Source: Amyloporia xantha
Lineage: Eukaryota > Basidiomycota > Agaricomycetes > Polyporales > Adustoporiaceae
Direction of reading: 5' to 3'
DNA: 64,000 nt
Assembly (NCBI GenBank): GCA_036971615.1
Contig: JAYKKR010000002.1
Span: 3,658,001-3,722,000 of the forward strand
The first letter of the stretch is position 1. Every line of letters begins with the position of its first letter. This document shows positions 1 through 11,854 of this stretch, in pieces. Below the pieces are notes generated by a model. The model did no database searches and was not told where the DNA came from. It saw only the letters and a list, made by a program, of their open reading frames with translations. Both the position numbers and the translations under genes were made by a program.

Positions 1-3000
1 GCACGCCTCGTCGCGTTCCACAGTTCCTCGTTCGTGGAGTGTACAACCAGTGGGGTATCGACAAAGGCCTCCCATACCAGATGGAACAGAATAGCAAGGG
101 TCTATGGGAACTTGAGATCATGGACAACTGGCCGTCCTACGTGCAGCTGAACGTCTTCGGCTTCGACAACTATTACTATGGTGACGTCGACGGAGATGGT
201 GTTCTCGATCGTCTTCCGCCTAACACATTGTCCCCCAACTACTTGAATATGTCCGCTCCGCCTAAGCCGCATCTGGCCTGGAACTTGGTCGTTGACGACT
301 CCAATCTCACTTGGTGGCTCGAACCGGTGGGAGAGTCTGTTGTCGGCGCTATCTGTTTTGCATTGCTGCTTGCGATTCCTTTCATCACTGGTGCCCTCGC
401 CGTCGCCGTATTCATGTGGTCATTCTACGGGATCAAGTACAACAAGTGGGGTGTCAAGCCGAACAAAGACCATAGCAACTACTTCCCTATCCTTGGTAGT
501 CTCGGAAACAAATCGAAGACCAACATGCACGAACCTCACACGCCACTGACAGAGAAGATGTTCGGCCATAAGCACAACACGGAAATCATTGGCTGGCCGG
601 AAGACAAGAACAAGCGTCGCAAGGTCCTTATTGCGACTCTCGAGTATGAGATCATTGACTGGAAACTGAAGGTCAAGATCGGTGGTCTCGGTGTTATGTC
701 CAGTTTAATGGGCAAGGCGATGACCGACGTCGACCTTGTCTGGGTTGTTCCGAAGGTTAAAGATTTGGAATACCCTGCTGGTGACCCTGCCGAACCGATC
801 GAGGTCATCATTTTCGGCGAGCCGTACTTGATTGAGGTTGAGACTCACGTCTTGGACAACATCACCTACGTACTACTCGACAGCCCAGTATTCCGTGCCC
901 AGACGAAGGCGGACCCGTACCCCGCTCGCATGGACGATCTCAGTTCCGCCATCTTCTACTCGACTTGGAATCAAGCTATTGCCGCGACAGTCCGCAGGTT
1001 CCCTGATATCGACATCTACCACGTCAACGACTACCACGGTGCGCTCGCTCCCATCTATTTGCTCCCGAAGGTTCTGCCAGTCTGTCTCTCGCTGCACAAT
1101 GCCGAATTCCAGGGTCTGTGGCCTCTCCGTACCAAGGAAGAGATGAAAGAAGTATGCTCTGCCTTCAATATCAGCAAAGAGCACTGCACGAAATATGTAC
1201 AATTCGGCAACACGTTCAACTTGTTGCATGCGGCGGCTTCATTCATCAGTGTTCACCAGAAAAGTATCGGTGTTGCCGGTGTCTCCGACAAGTATGGTAA
1301 ACGTAGTTGGGCGCGGTACCCAGCCCTGTGGACCCTTAAGCACGTTGATTCTCTGCCAAATCCTGATCCTACCGACATTGCGGCGCTGGATGAAAATCCA
1401 ATTTCTGTCCGGGACATACAAATCGATCAGGTTGCTGAAGGTGAACGACCTGAGCACAAGAGGCAAGCGCAAGAATGGGCTGGCCTCAAGCAGGACCCCA
1501 CCGCAGATCTCTTTGTGTTCGTCGGTCGTTGGTCTAAACAAAAAGGCGTTGATCTTATTGCGGATGTTATGCCGTCGCTGTGCGTTGCCCGAATTGCTCT
1601 GTATTCCTCCTGAGTCTAACACAGTTCGTTGCAGGCTTGAGAAGCGTCCATCTATCCAGCTCATCACCGTTGGACCAGTCATTGATCTGTACGGTCGTTT
1701 TGCCGCAGAGAAGCTAGCGCGCCTGATGGAGCTTTACCCTGATCGTGTCTATTCCAAGCCGGAATTCACTGCTCTCCCGCCTTATTTGTTCAGCGGTGCT
1801 GATTTTGCTTTAATCCCTTCTCGCGACGAGCCTTTCGGTCTAGTGGCAGTTGAGTTCGGGCGGAAAGGTGCACTAGGTGTCGGTAGTCGGCTTGGAGGTC
1901 TTGGATTGATGCCTGGATGGGTACGCCGGTTTGCCTTTCATCATTTATGAGACTAACATCTAGCGCATGATCAGTGGTTCCCAGTGGAATCGACATCGAC
2001 AGAGCATATGATGTCGCAGCTGACCAAGACGATAAAGATGGCTCTAAAGTCGTCGGAAGAAGAGAGGGCTATGCTACGTGCGCGTTCGGCTGTCCAGCGT
2101 TTCCCGGTCGTGGAGTGGCGTCAACGGACAGAGGATTTCCACAAACGCAGTATCGGCATGAGTCGTAATCTCGCCGGCTCGAATGCATGGCGTCCATCGG
2201 ATGCGCAATTTTTCGGAGGTCATACAATTGCTGATACAGACGACTGGGATCCTGAGCATCAGGCTTACCCTTCACAGCCAGACTGGGATAGCCGGAGTAT
2301 GAATGATAGTCCGGGAACACCTGCTTCGCCTGGAGTATGGAGTGCTCCCGGCTCACCAGGACAATGGAGTCAAGAAACTTTACCGGTTGGCGATAGTCAT
2401 CTGGCTGCCCCGCCCCGTCTCATTCCTGATGGACGCAGAGGTTCTTTCAGTACTGATGTTTCGGACAATGACGGAGATTACTTCTCGCAACATGGCGGAA
2501 GCACAGAATCACGACAAGACTTCGGCGATTTCCTCGAGAGAGCAAACCGTACCATTGCTCGCGACCAGAGACATGTACCTGATCCTTTCCTAGACGCTGG
2601 CCCGACTAGACCGTTCGGTGCTCATTCTAGAGTTTCCTCGGTGGAATCCATTGCCTCCATTGTCGATGAAAAGCAGAACTCGCCTCTTAACAAAGCCATT
2701 GCTTCTGTACGTCGTCCGGAATTTGTTATGAAATCTTCGTGTTGACGTCTTCTTAGTTTACCGATGCTGATGGAGGAGTTGCCCAAGAGTTCGTGCAAAA
2801 GCTGCAAATGCTTAACTCTCATAACTCTAAAGGAGAACTGTCCATCGAGAAGTTCCTTACGAAGAGTGAGGAAGCATTTTTTGACAAGGTCAAGAGAGAC
2901 AGGCTATCCAGTGCAGCGAGTGTCAGGTCATCTCGCCGAGATTCGATTTGGGGGACGCCTGCTCCATCTACCTTCGACCATTCTCGTCCATCTTGTAGGT

Positions 3001-4947
3001 GCCTATTATGTCCTTGAATATTCACTCGCTGATTTGGTGTATTCCTTCAGCTCCAAGTAGTCATTCGTTTGCACACGACGCTATGCCAAACATGGGCGAT
3101 TACAGCGGTCCTCTCCCTAATGGAAACGATGTAGTCATAATGACAGGATTGCAGATTGCAATGTCTAGAGAGGTCTTTGGCTGGCCGCTTTATACTATCA
3201 TTATTGCTCTAGGACAGGTGCGTTGTCATATCAGTGTTTGCGGACTTGTCTGATGTCACTTCCAGATGATAAGCGCAACAAGTTTCCAAATAACCCTACT
3301 ATCCGGATCAAATACGCAATCCAATCTTCAACTTTACGTGCTCGGAGGTGTCTTTTTGGCTGCGTCGGCTGTTTGGTACCCTTTGTTCCGTCTGAAACCA
3401 TCAGTCTATATCCTTTCGGCGCCTTGGGTTTTCTTCGGAATTGCCTTCTTCTTGATCGGGCTACCATCAGTCGCTCCAGCTCTCCATGGAACGCATTATG
3501 CTCTGTCCAGCGCAGCGACTTGGGCATATGCTGTCGCTTCAGCAGCAGCGTTCATTTTCTTTGGTCTTAACTTTGGAGAGGAAGCGGTACAGCTGATTCA
3601 CACGTGTTCATCAATGAATTACTCTAATACATTCTTTTTTCGTCTAGGGGGCTGCGACGGAGACATGGACTATGAGAGCCTGCGTTGTGCAGGGTTCTCA
3701 GCAGATCTGGGTGGCTGCTCTATGGTACTGGGGATACGAGTTGAACGATGTTGAGGCAGGTAACATGGCGCCTTGGTGGATTGTTCTGATCGTCTGGCCA
3801 CTCGCGGTATTGAGCTTCGTCTTTGCATATCTCATGCTCTACGGTCTGCCAGGTCTGTCTTCCTTTGCGCGGTCTGATGAAACCATACTCACAGTCTGCA
3901 GACTACTACCGACAAACGCCGCCCAAAGTACCTCACTTCCTGAGAACTCTCTTCAGACGGAAAATTGTACTCTGGTAAGTTGCTTGATATTAATAGCTTA
4001 CTTTATCTTACTGATCGTCCATCTCATCTCTCAGGTTCTTGGGTTCCGAGATTCTGCGTGACTACTGGCTGAGTGGGGTCAGTGCTTCCTCTATTTCATT
4101 GTTCTGTATACATTTCTCACACATTTCCTGCAATAGCCCTATGGGCGTAACTGGAGTTTCCTATGGAATGTCGACATACCCAAGTGGCAGATTCTCTTGC
4201 TTGTCGTTGGGTTCTTCATCGGCGTTTGGGCGATGTTGATGCTTGGCTTGACGCAGTTAAGCAAGACTCATACGTGGCTTCTTCCCGTCTTTGCGGTTGG
4301 TTTGGGAGCACCGAGATGGTGTCAGGTTCGTCTTATTATAACCTTCAAGCAAGATTCTATTGATATTCTGACATTCTGCCCTTAGATGATGTGGGGTACT
4401 TCTTCTCTAGCGTTGTACATCCCATGGGCCGGCTCGGCAGGACCCTACCTCGGGATTTCACTCTGGCTGTGGCTGGGTGTCCTTGATGCCATACAAGGTG
4501 TCGGACTCGGTATGATTCTCCTCCAGGTACGTGTATGTTCTATCACAGGCTGGTCTTTATTTAATCTCTGTTGTAGACGTTATCGCGGTTGCACGTTTGC
4601 GCCACTCTGGCCTTCGCACAGATCATTGGATCCATCTGTGTGATGGTCGCTCGTGCGACTGCGCCAGACACGATTGGCCCACAGAGTGTCTTCCCTGACG
4701 CCGCGTCTTGGAGTTTCTCGGACGGTCTTACAGGTTTGAGTAGTGCTTATTGTGTCTTGTATGCCATTGACGTCCGTGTGCCCCAGGGAGTCCAATGGCA
4801 TCCGCGCCCTTCTGGGTTGCTCTCATATGTCAACTTATTATTGTAATCGGGTACTTCTGGTTCTACCGCAAGGAGCAGCTTGGTAAGCATGATTCTGGTT
4901 TCCCCATATCGTCAAGCCTAATTGTTGGTTATGCAGCACGCCCATGA
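1..4947 (+). CDS. ags1: alpha-1,3-glucan synthase, 3' part (5' end outside window)
   Basis: This gene makes cell-wall alpha-1,3-glucan at the plasma membrane. The reading frame is already open at base 3, so the N-terminal amylase-like part lies upstream of the window. In order one sees the end of the extracellular domain, a membrane segment near 340-420, and a glycogen-synthase-like GT5 domain (about 620-1870) with the ADP/UDP-glucose-site pattern KIGGLGVM. A long acidic, Ser-rich linker (2000-2950) follows, then a polytopic C-terminal domain (about 3120-4940). Several short introns are visible, for example 1578-1634 and one starting near 1920 that rejoins the frame at WFPVEST. The last exon is tiny: a donor after the QL codons near 4881 joins ARP-stop at 4937-4947. 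Architecture and order match fungal Ags/Mok proteins. The catalytic region shows no break. Confidence 0.93.
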
Positions 4948-5648
4948 TCACGACCTGCGCATGAGTTTTCTAGACTTTGGTATCTGCATTGGACTCTATA
5001 TTATCTTCAGTTGGTATCTCTAGCAGTAACGGGACTGTTTGTTTGTGATGGACTCTGTACTTGCGATAAGTCGCTACGGCACACGCTCACTATACTCTTC
5101 GTACTATAGTCTGGATATCCGGTGCACATTAATGCAACAATACCTTCATAGATCTTCGCACTCTGTTGTTGCGGCGTATATAAGTTCTCCCCTTCCAGCT
5201 GTGCAACTAGACACATGTACATTGCCGCTCTGGATGGAGAAATTAACACCACAGAACACTGCTCTGGGCTAAGAATGTTAGACTCAGGTCAGAATACGAA
5301 GAAAATTACAAAAGGAAAAGGCGGGGTGTTGGGGAAGGTACTCTTCGACTCGACGAGAATGGCTGAGGGAGTGGGGACATCGTCATCAACCACTGCAACG
5401 AGGATCACAATCAGAACTACCCGCCGCCACTTACGTTGCAAATATTTTTCGACAAGTCTTCCTTAGTGAGCGGCGACGCCAACCGTGCAAAACCATTTGA
5501 CGTTCAACATGGAGTCGGATATGACAGGAGGGAACAAATGCATTGATGGGCAAGCTTGGTCACCACCAATCCACCATCTGAGCCCATTACAAATACACGA
5601 AACTTTTACGACACCTAAGCACAGTTAGTAACTCCAGACAATCAGTGA
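4948..5648. other. intergenic region between convergent genes
   Basis: About 700 bases lie between the 3' ends of the glucan synthase (+) and the methyltransferase (-). Only short open frames without recognisable similarity or splice structure are seen. It most likely holds the two 3' UTRs. Confidence 0.6.
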
Positions 5649-6797
5649 CTATACTCTTTTGCAGGTCACCACCAGAGTGGAATACGGGTACTCAAAGATG
5701 CCCTTCTCCTCGTCCATCCACTTGGCGCCGTCCTTCCTCGCCAAGATCGCGTCGATGTCCTTCACCACCTGCTCCTTCTCATCAGGGGGAAGGACAGCGA
5801 TGTAGCTCTTGCTCAGTGCCCGGTTGACGACAATGTCGCGGGTGCCGGGGAGCGCGTACACCCAGCTTTCCTCCGTCGGGGGCTGGAAGTGCTTCTCGTA
5901 CGACGGCGTGGAGAACGTGGCGCGCCAGAGATTCAGGCGGAACTGGGGCGTGCCCTGCTCGTGGCGCTCGATGCGGTCACGGAGCTGTGCGACCCACTGT
6001 GCGCCGTCCCTGGTGCAAGACAGGCCCGTATCACTCTGCAGCCCCTCGCGCGGCGACACGGGCAGCGGCACTCACCTGTTCTCGAGGTTCCAGATGCAGG
6101 CGACGATGCCGCCCGGCTTCAAGATGCGCGCGAACTCTGCGCTGGCCTTGTCGTAGTCCGGGCACCAGTGGAAGGCCTGCCGAGCGCAGTGAGCAGTGAG
6201 CAGTGAGCACGCATGACCCGTGCGCCTGGCAGAGAGCGGGGCGTACTTGCGCGATCACGACGAGGTCCGCCCAGCCGTCCTCCACGCCGGTGGTGTCGAA
6301 GGTGCCCTCGGACACGGCAGCGCGTTCGTCGAGGACGGTCTTGGCGAACACGTCGCGCATGCCCGCGCTGGGCTCGATGGCCCGGAGCTGCTTCACGGCG
6401 GACGACCATTCCGGGTGGGCGAGAAGGGCGCGTGTGAAGATGCCCGTGCCTGACCCAATTCTGCGGCGGATGGTGTCAGTCGCTGGGCCGTGGCACATCC
6501 CAGGCAGCACTAAGCACTCACTCTACGACGTTCAGAGGCGGCGTGGCCTTGATGGAAGCGAGGATGTGGGAGAGTGCAGGGGCGGGGTATGAAGGCCGTG
6601 CCCTGACTTCGTCAGCTCCCACAAGCTGAGGCATGCGAATACGCGCACCTGTCGTAGAGCTCGTTCGTGCCCTCTCCGAAGCCGACCTGGGCCATGGTAT
6701 GAACGGTAGGCATGCTGCTAGCGAGTCTGGCGCGAATTGCAGATGGAGAGAAGGAGGGCCGGGTGAGGGCAAGGAGGAGTGAGATGGACCTGTTCAT
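5649..6797 (-). CDS. SAM-dependent methyltransferase (type 11 fold)
   Basis: A small-molecule-type class I methyltransferase. Exons read in order (on the minus strand) give an N-terminal VGFGEGTNELYDR segment, then ARPSYP. These are followed by motif I (VVE across an intron to IGSGTGIFTRALLAHP), then AIEPSAGMR (end of beta-2) and WADLVVIAQ joined to AFHWCPDYDKA. A later segment has ILKPGGIVACIWNLE, the post-motif region typical of methyltransferase type 11. The C-terminal exon (5649-6020) is soluble and ends in TCKRV. It resembles fungal proteins of the Crg1/trans-aconitate methyltransferase group, but the substrate cannot be read from the sequence. The start at 6797 is the first ATG in the first exon; the ATG at about 6713 (MPTVHTMAQ) is an alternative. 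It has four or five introns of 45-70 nt. Confidence 0.85.
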
Positions 6798-7255
6798 GGC
6801 ATGCCTGTGCTATTATACGCTATGGAGGGGAATCGATGCAGGAGCGTCTCCTGATCATCGAGGGACATAAGCACGGCAAACATACGGCCTGGGACGTTCG
6901 GCTTCAGCTACGGGAGGGGTTCAGAGTCGGTCGGCCGGCCCGCCGACGCCGTAAGGAGATAACAGCTAGATAACGTGGGATAAGTGTCAGATAAGCCGTT
7001 TTCAGGTAAGCAGGCAAAAATAGGCTGTTTTTCGGCACCGAAGTTGCCAAGGCGGAAGGGCAAGGAGGCGCCTATGATGCCATCCGAGTCCTCGCCGAGT
7101 GCCCGGCCTCACTGCAGCGACCAGTCCCGGAGCAGCAGTCGGCTCATGTGAATGCTGCTTATTCGACAAGGAATATCACCCCGGCTCTCCGCTATCCTAT
7201 CTCTGACAAACATTAGTCTCGTCTCAGACCTCGACCTCCAGGTGTTGCTGTCACC

Positions 7256-9392
7256 ATGACTTTGCCCCCAGCAACTACCCTCACCATCGGCGCACAAGGC
7301 CACTCTACGACATTCACGCGAGCAGACGACGTACTCACCATACTGCGGAACGGCGAAAGTAAGTAGTTGTGGGAACCCACTCACTAGTGCGCCAGCACCT
7401 AACCCTGCTTCAGGGACGTGCGGATCGACCTGGCACCATATTGAAACACCCGTCCGAAACGTGCTATGGGCCGAACTGTCAGGCGACTCACTGCAGGTCT
7501 CTTTCCTGGGTAGAAGGAAAAAGAAATCCGCGCTGTCTCTCGTAAACGTCACCGGTAAAGTCAACAGTGAAGAGATCGAGCTCGCGTCGGCTTTCACGAC
7601 AGCTTTGATGGACGCCGCGTATGTAGGCACGTAACCGACCATCAATTTGGGCGGTCGATCATCTGACACTATGGGTCCTTGTAGGCCTGAAGCGTCATAG
7701 AAGGCTGAGAGTCCTAATAAACCCTAAGAGCGGTCCTGTGGGTACAGACGCACAGCATACGCCCTCAACATACTCACCGCGCGCTGCAGGGCAACGGGAG
7801 GGCGATATATCTCAGGAAAGTGGAGCCCATATTACGAGCAGCCCGCTGCGTCGTAGACGCGACATGTAGGCCCCCTGCTCCGTTCGCAGCCTCAGGCTAA
7901 CACCGCTGTCTTCAGTCACTACCCACCCCCGACATGCTCTGGAGCTCTCAAGAGAGCTCGAGCTCGACCAATTCGACGCGGTCGTCGCCATGTCTGGCGA
8001 CGGCCTCGTCCACGAGGTCATCAACGGCTTCGCGGAACATGCGACGCCTGAGGAGGCATTTCGCATGCCGATCGCGCCCGTGCCCAGCGGGTCGGGGAAC
8101 GGGATGGCGCTGAATCTTCTGGGAATCCAGGTCTGCGTGCTGTTGTTGAGTGCTTTTGCTAAGTGCGGTTTTGACCTGCTCGTAAGGATGGCTACGACGT
8201 GTCTGCTGCGACTCTGAACGCTATCAAAGGTTCGTCTGCATCCCGAGTCGCACGGTCTCCGACTCGCGTTTATGTGGAGATACTTGCCGTGCAGGCCGTC
8301 CTATGCGTATTGACTTGTGCTCGGTCACGCAAGACGGGAAGAAACATCTATCCTTTATGTCACAGACGGTAGGCCTTTTCGCAAATCTGGACATGGGAAC
8401 GGAGTGCTTGCGCTTTATGGGGTCAAGGTTGGTGAACCACTTCCATGTAATATGGCAATTGCTCATTCCCGTGCGGTCACCAGTCGATTCGTCGTTGGTT
8501 ATGTCTACGAAGGTAACGACCCCGTCTTGCTACAATAGCTGTCTCACTGATCGCTTTTGACAATCCCTCTTGTGTGCTTCTTCCTGCCCGTTTCACCGTG
8601 ATCCAAGTCCTCAAACTGAAGCCTTGTCCGATCAAGCTCTCAATGAAGCTTCCACAAAGCGACAAGAAGCAGATGGTGCACAACCTCCACTCCTATCAGT
8701 CGAAAGCGAAGGCCAGATCCGCCAGCCAAAGCGGCAAGAGCGCGCCGACACCGGACAGCACGACACCGGACGCAGACACCACGTCCCTCGCTGCCCCCTC
8801 CACGGTCGTATCGTCGGCGCTCCCCGACTCGAAGTCCGCACCGCCATCGCCCCACGAAGACGAGTGGATCACGCTGGACATGCCCCTCACGTACGCGTAC
8901 GCCGGCAAGGGCCCGTACGTCTCGCGCGACCTCATGCAATTCCCCGTCTCAATACCGGACGACGGGCTCGTCGACATCGTCGCGCAGGAGCTCGTGCGTG
9001 CCCTCCGTTCCTCCCCGCTCCCCGGCCCGTAACCTGTTCTCCCTATCTCATGACAGACGACGCGCAAGGCGATGATCGACGCGATGGACGGCTCCGAGGA
9101 GGGCAGGCAGTTCTGGATGGAAAGCGTCAGTGTTTTCGTGCTCCGCTGGCTTCTGCCGCCCTGACCGTGCTCTGCGCCGTTCTCCTTGATTGTTTATGTG
9201 CTGCAGCAACACTACTTCCGAGCGCGGGCGTATCGCGTGGAGACGCTGTCCCCGAAGGGGTGCCTGTCTGTCGACGGGGAGGAGTATCCGTTCGAGACCT
9301 TCGAGGTAGAGTGCCATAGAGCGATGGCGACGGTGCTGAGCCCGTGTGGCTACTACCCCAGCGCTTTCCCGCTCCCTGACGATTCTGGCTAG
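7256..9392 (+). CDS. LCB4: sphingoid long-chain base kinase (DAGK catalytic domain)
   Basis: It likely phosphorylates sphingoid bases (sphingosine kinase family) in membrane lipid signalling. The N-terminus starts MTLPPATTL and continues through an intron into a region with WAELSGDSL. The DAGK catalytic domain then begins with RVLINPKSGP (near 7710). It continues with the glycine-rich nucleotide loop SGDGLVHEVINGF (about 7988-8030) and PSGSGNGMALNL (about 8086-8120), and a GxxRPMRIDLCSV segment near 8300. The C-terminal part contains a Ser/Ala/Pro-rich insert (8700-8830). It ends with YLSVDGE-type sequence (here CLSVDGEEYPFETFEVE) and LSPCGYYPSAF, as in fungal Lcb4/Lcb5. At least five short introns are present. 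A general diacylglycerol kinase is the alternative, but the C-terminal pattern favours a sphingosine kinase. Confidence 0.88.
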
Positions 9393-9908
9393 CTAATATG
9401 GACATTGCCGGCCCAGATCTGGTATTTATTCCTGTCGCTGTTTATTCGCGGTGTCGTTTGCTGTTCTCCGTTGCATTGCTTATATTCTGTGTTTCGTACG
9501 GCTGCATCTTGTTTGACGGTCGTTGTTGTACACGATATATGCGCAAGCTATTGTTTCGTCAACCAAGCAAGACTGATAAATTTTACGAAAGCAATGCGGG
9601 ACTATGAACCGATACTAGCCAAAAAACAGATATACACAAGAGCACGAAGAGCAAGCTGACAGATATTATGTAGAGAATTTGTAGCTACAGATAGCGAATG
9701 AGGTCCAGCAATATGGTCCGTGAATATACAAGAGCACTATTTACCCCAAAACATACGCAGCGAACAGAGGATATTATACTTTCAACACACTAGGATAAGC
9801 ACGCAGATTGAGCCAAATTCTTCTCAATTTGACCAAGATATCTGACCATTGGAGATGAGTAATAAGTACGAAACGAAACGAAACACTTGAACACACCAGC
9901 AAACGATG
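9393..9908. other. intergenic region between convergent genes
   Basis: AT-rich stretch between the lipid kinase (+) and the first F-box gene (-). There is no convincing coding pattern, and it is probably occupied by both 3' UTRs. Confidence 0.55.
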
Positions 9909-11290
9909 TCAATTAGGTGGGGCGCAAACCAACTTCACAGTGCACGCGTCAGCCCCCTTGTACGAGGTCGTATCTGACCAAACGAAGGCTCGCAGGTTAT
10001 CCTTGAACCACGAGCGATCCTCTTCGGATATCGAAGCGTCGGAGTATACTGTGATACTCTCTATCGCGAGGGGCGACCCGCTCTCGGCTCCAGCGCCGCT
10101 GGCCGTGCGGCGCGCCTCGACGATCTCCCGAAGCAGGTTCGAGGGAAATCCCGTCGTGGTGTGTAGCTCTATCGAGGTCAACCGGGGGAAGGACCACCAC
10201 TCGCCCCGAAGCCTCGCCTTCAGAGAGGCAAAGAGCTCGTCCAGGGGAGTCAGGATGAGATGCAAGTGCGTGAAGGCGCTGAAGAATTCGGAGATGTGCG
10301 CGACCTTCAGGTCGTTCATGTAGAGTCGCACTGTATCTAGCGAGCGGAAGCGGCTGAGCTGGTGTCGCAGGTGCGGAAGTGCGTCCGGGTCGATGTTGCA
10401 TTTCGAGAGTGATAGGGTTCTGAGGTTTGGCGCAGCGAGTGCTTTGAAGAACCCGTTGAGCTCTCCGGAAGTCATGTCTTGAAGCTCCAACTCCGTCAGT
10501 GCGGATAAGCAAGTCAACCCAGTGGCGGGGGTCGCTTCGCCTTCTTCATCATCGTCGTCTTCATCGTCATCTTCGCTTGACTGAGGGTCACAGAGATTGA
10601 GAGAGCGGAGGGAGCGCAGTGGTTTCAGAAGCTTCAAAAGCTGCCCGCTCGTGGTGACATTTTGGAAAGCGGTCCGGACCATAGAGAGCTCTTCCAGTGC
10701 CGGGAAGAGCTGAGGAAGCCGTTTGCCGTCCTGCGTGCAGTACATATCGTATAGGACATAAACACGTAGCTTAGGCGCAGTAAACTTAGGACTGAGCGAA
10801 AACAAGACCAGATCCTCCTCATTCAGCTGTTCTCCGGACGAGCCGAGGAATATCTCCTCGAGGACATCTGCGCTTTCCTTCCACGTCTTCGTAGCCGCAA
10901 GCACTGAGTCAACGCTAAAGACATCCACATGGACAGAATGCCATCTTTTGATATGAGCTACGAGGATTTGCATGGCATCAGCGATGAGCTTGGGTTCTTG
11001 GTCGTCCTCGCATGTTCCCTGCGTAATGGAAATGTCGAGCTCGCGAGACTGCGAGCGTTCTATTGTTTTCTTGAGGGAGACAAATTCTTCATCTCGTCCG
11101 AGGGATATGTATATGGTGGACCATAGGGCCGGTGTATCGTTCCCTACGCCTCTCCACGCGCGACAGACGGAGGCAACCCGATGAGCGAACTTGACTCGAT
11201 CCTCTTTGTCTTCGATTTCCGTACCCCTCTCAAGAATGTTTTTCAGTATTTCCGGAGAAAGACGTGTTATTTTAGATGGTATCTGTCCCC
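9909..11290 (-). CDS. F-box / leucine-rich-repeat-like protein
   Basis: A basidiomycete F-box protein, presumably a substrate adaptor of an SCF ubiquitin ligase. Reading leftward from about 11290, the frame gives the F-box core ITRLSPEILKNILERG, then VCRAWRGV and ALWSTIYISL. This is the usual agaric pattern of an F-box followed by the W/ALW motif. The rest (to the stop at 9909) has irregular leucine-rich segments such as LRTLSLSKCNIDPDALP and an acidic run of Asp/Glu near 10540-10570. An internal ATG lies at 10973, but the F-box begins well upstream in the same frame. The frame meets a stop near 11320, so the true start probably lies in a small upstream exon, and the boundary at 11290 is approximate. 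The target protein is unknown. Confidence 0.75.
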
Positions 11291-11299
11291 CTTGTTCAG

Positions 11300-11854
11300 T
11301 CAGACGCCCTGAAGATATTTATGCACATGATATGTCAAATATAATCGTACCATATCAAGATGTTCTGACAGGCCTTGCTTCGTGCTGGGCCTAATATTAA
11401 CAAAATGCTTTAGGAAGAGAGCAGTACAACAGGAATATGGGACAATTAATGTCGCAGTGCTAACTCCAAGATCAAAGAGCACGAAGAACGTTCATGCTGT
11501 GATACGTCGATCAGCGTCAACCCAGCGCGATGGTCACGTGAGCGCGTCTCACAGGTCCGCCTTCGAGTGATCGACGCACTCTAAAACACACGTTGACCTC
11601 AAGTCCTATACTCTCTTGTTTTCTTGCTTTAAGGGGAAGATTGGACTGTGCACGTAGAAAACTACAGAAATTATAGCGACATCTAGTCTCCTGCTCGACT
11701 CCACCACAAAAGAATACCACTCAACTGCCACCTTTACCACATAGAGTAAGCTGTTGCAAGACATATACGAATGTTAGTTGGAGGGTCTAAGCTCACAATG
11801 TTTGACAGGCACCAGCTAGGATAAAAACTATTTTGAACAGAAATAGCAGCAAAA
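11300..11854. promoter_or_regulatory. shared upstream region of two divergent F-box genes
   Basis: About 550 bases separate the two divergent F-box genes, so both promoters must lie here. A missing first exon of the minus-strand gene may also be present. No specific regulatory motif was recognised. Confidence 0.4.
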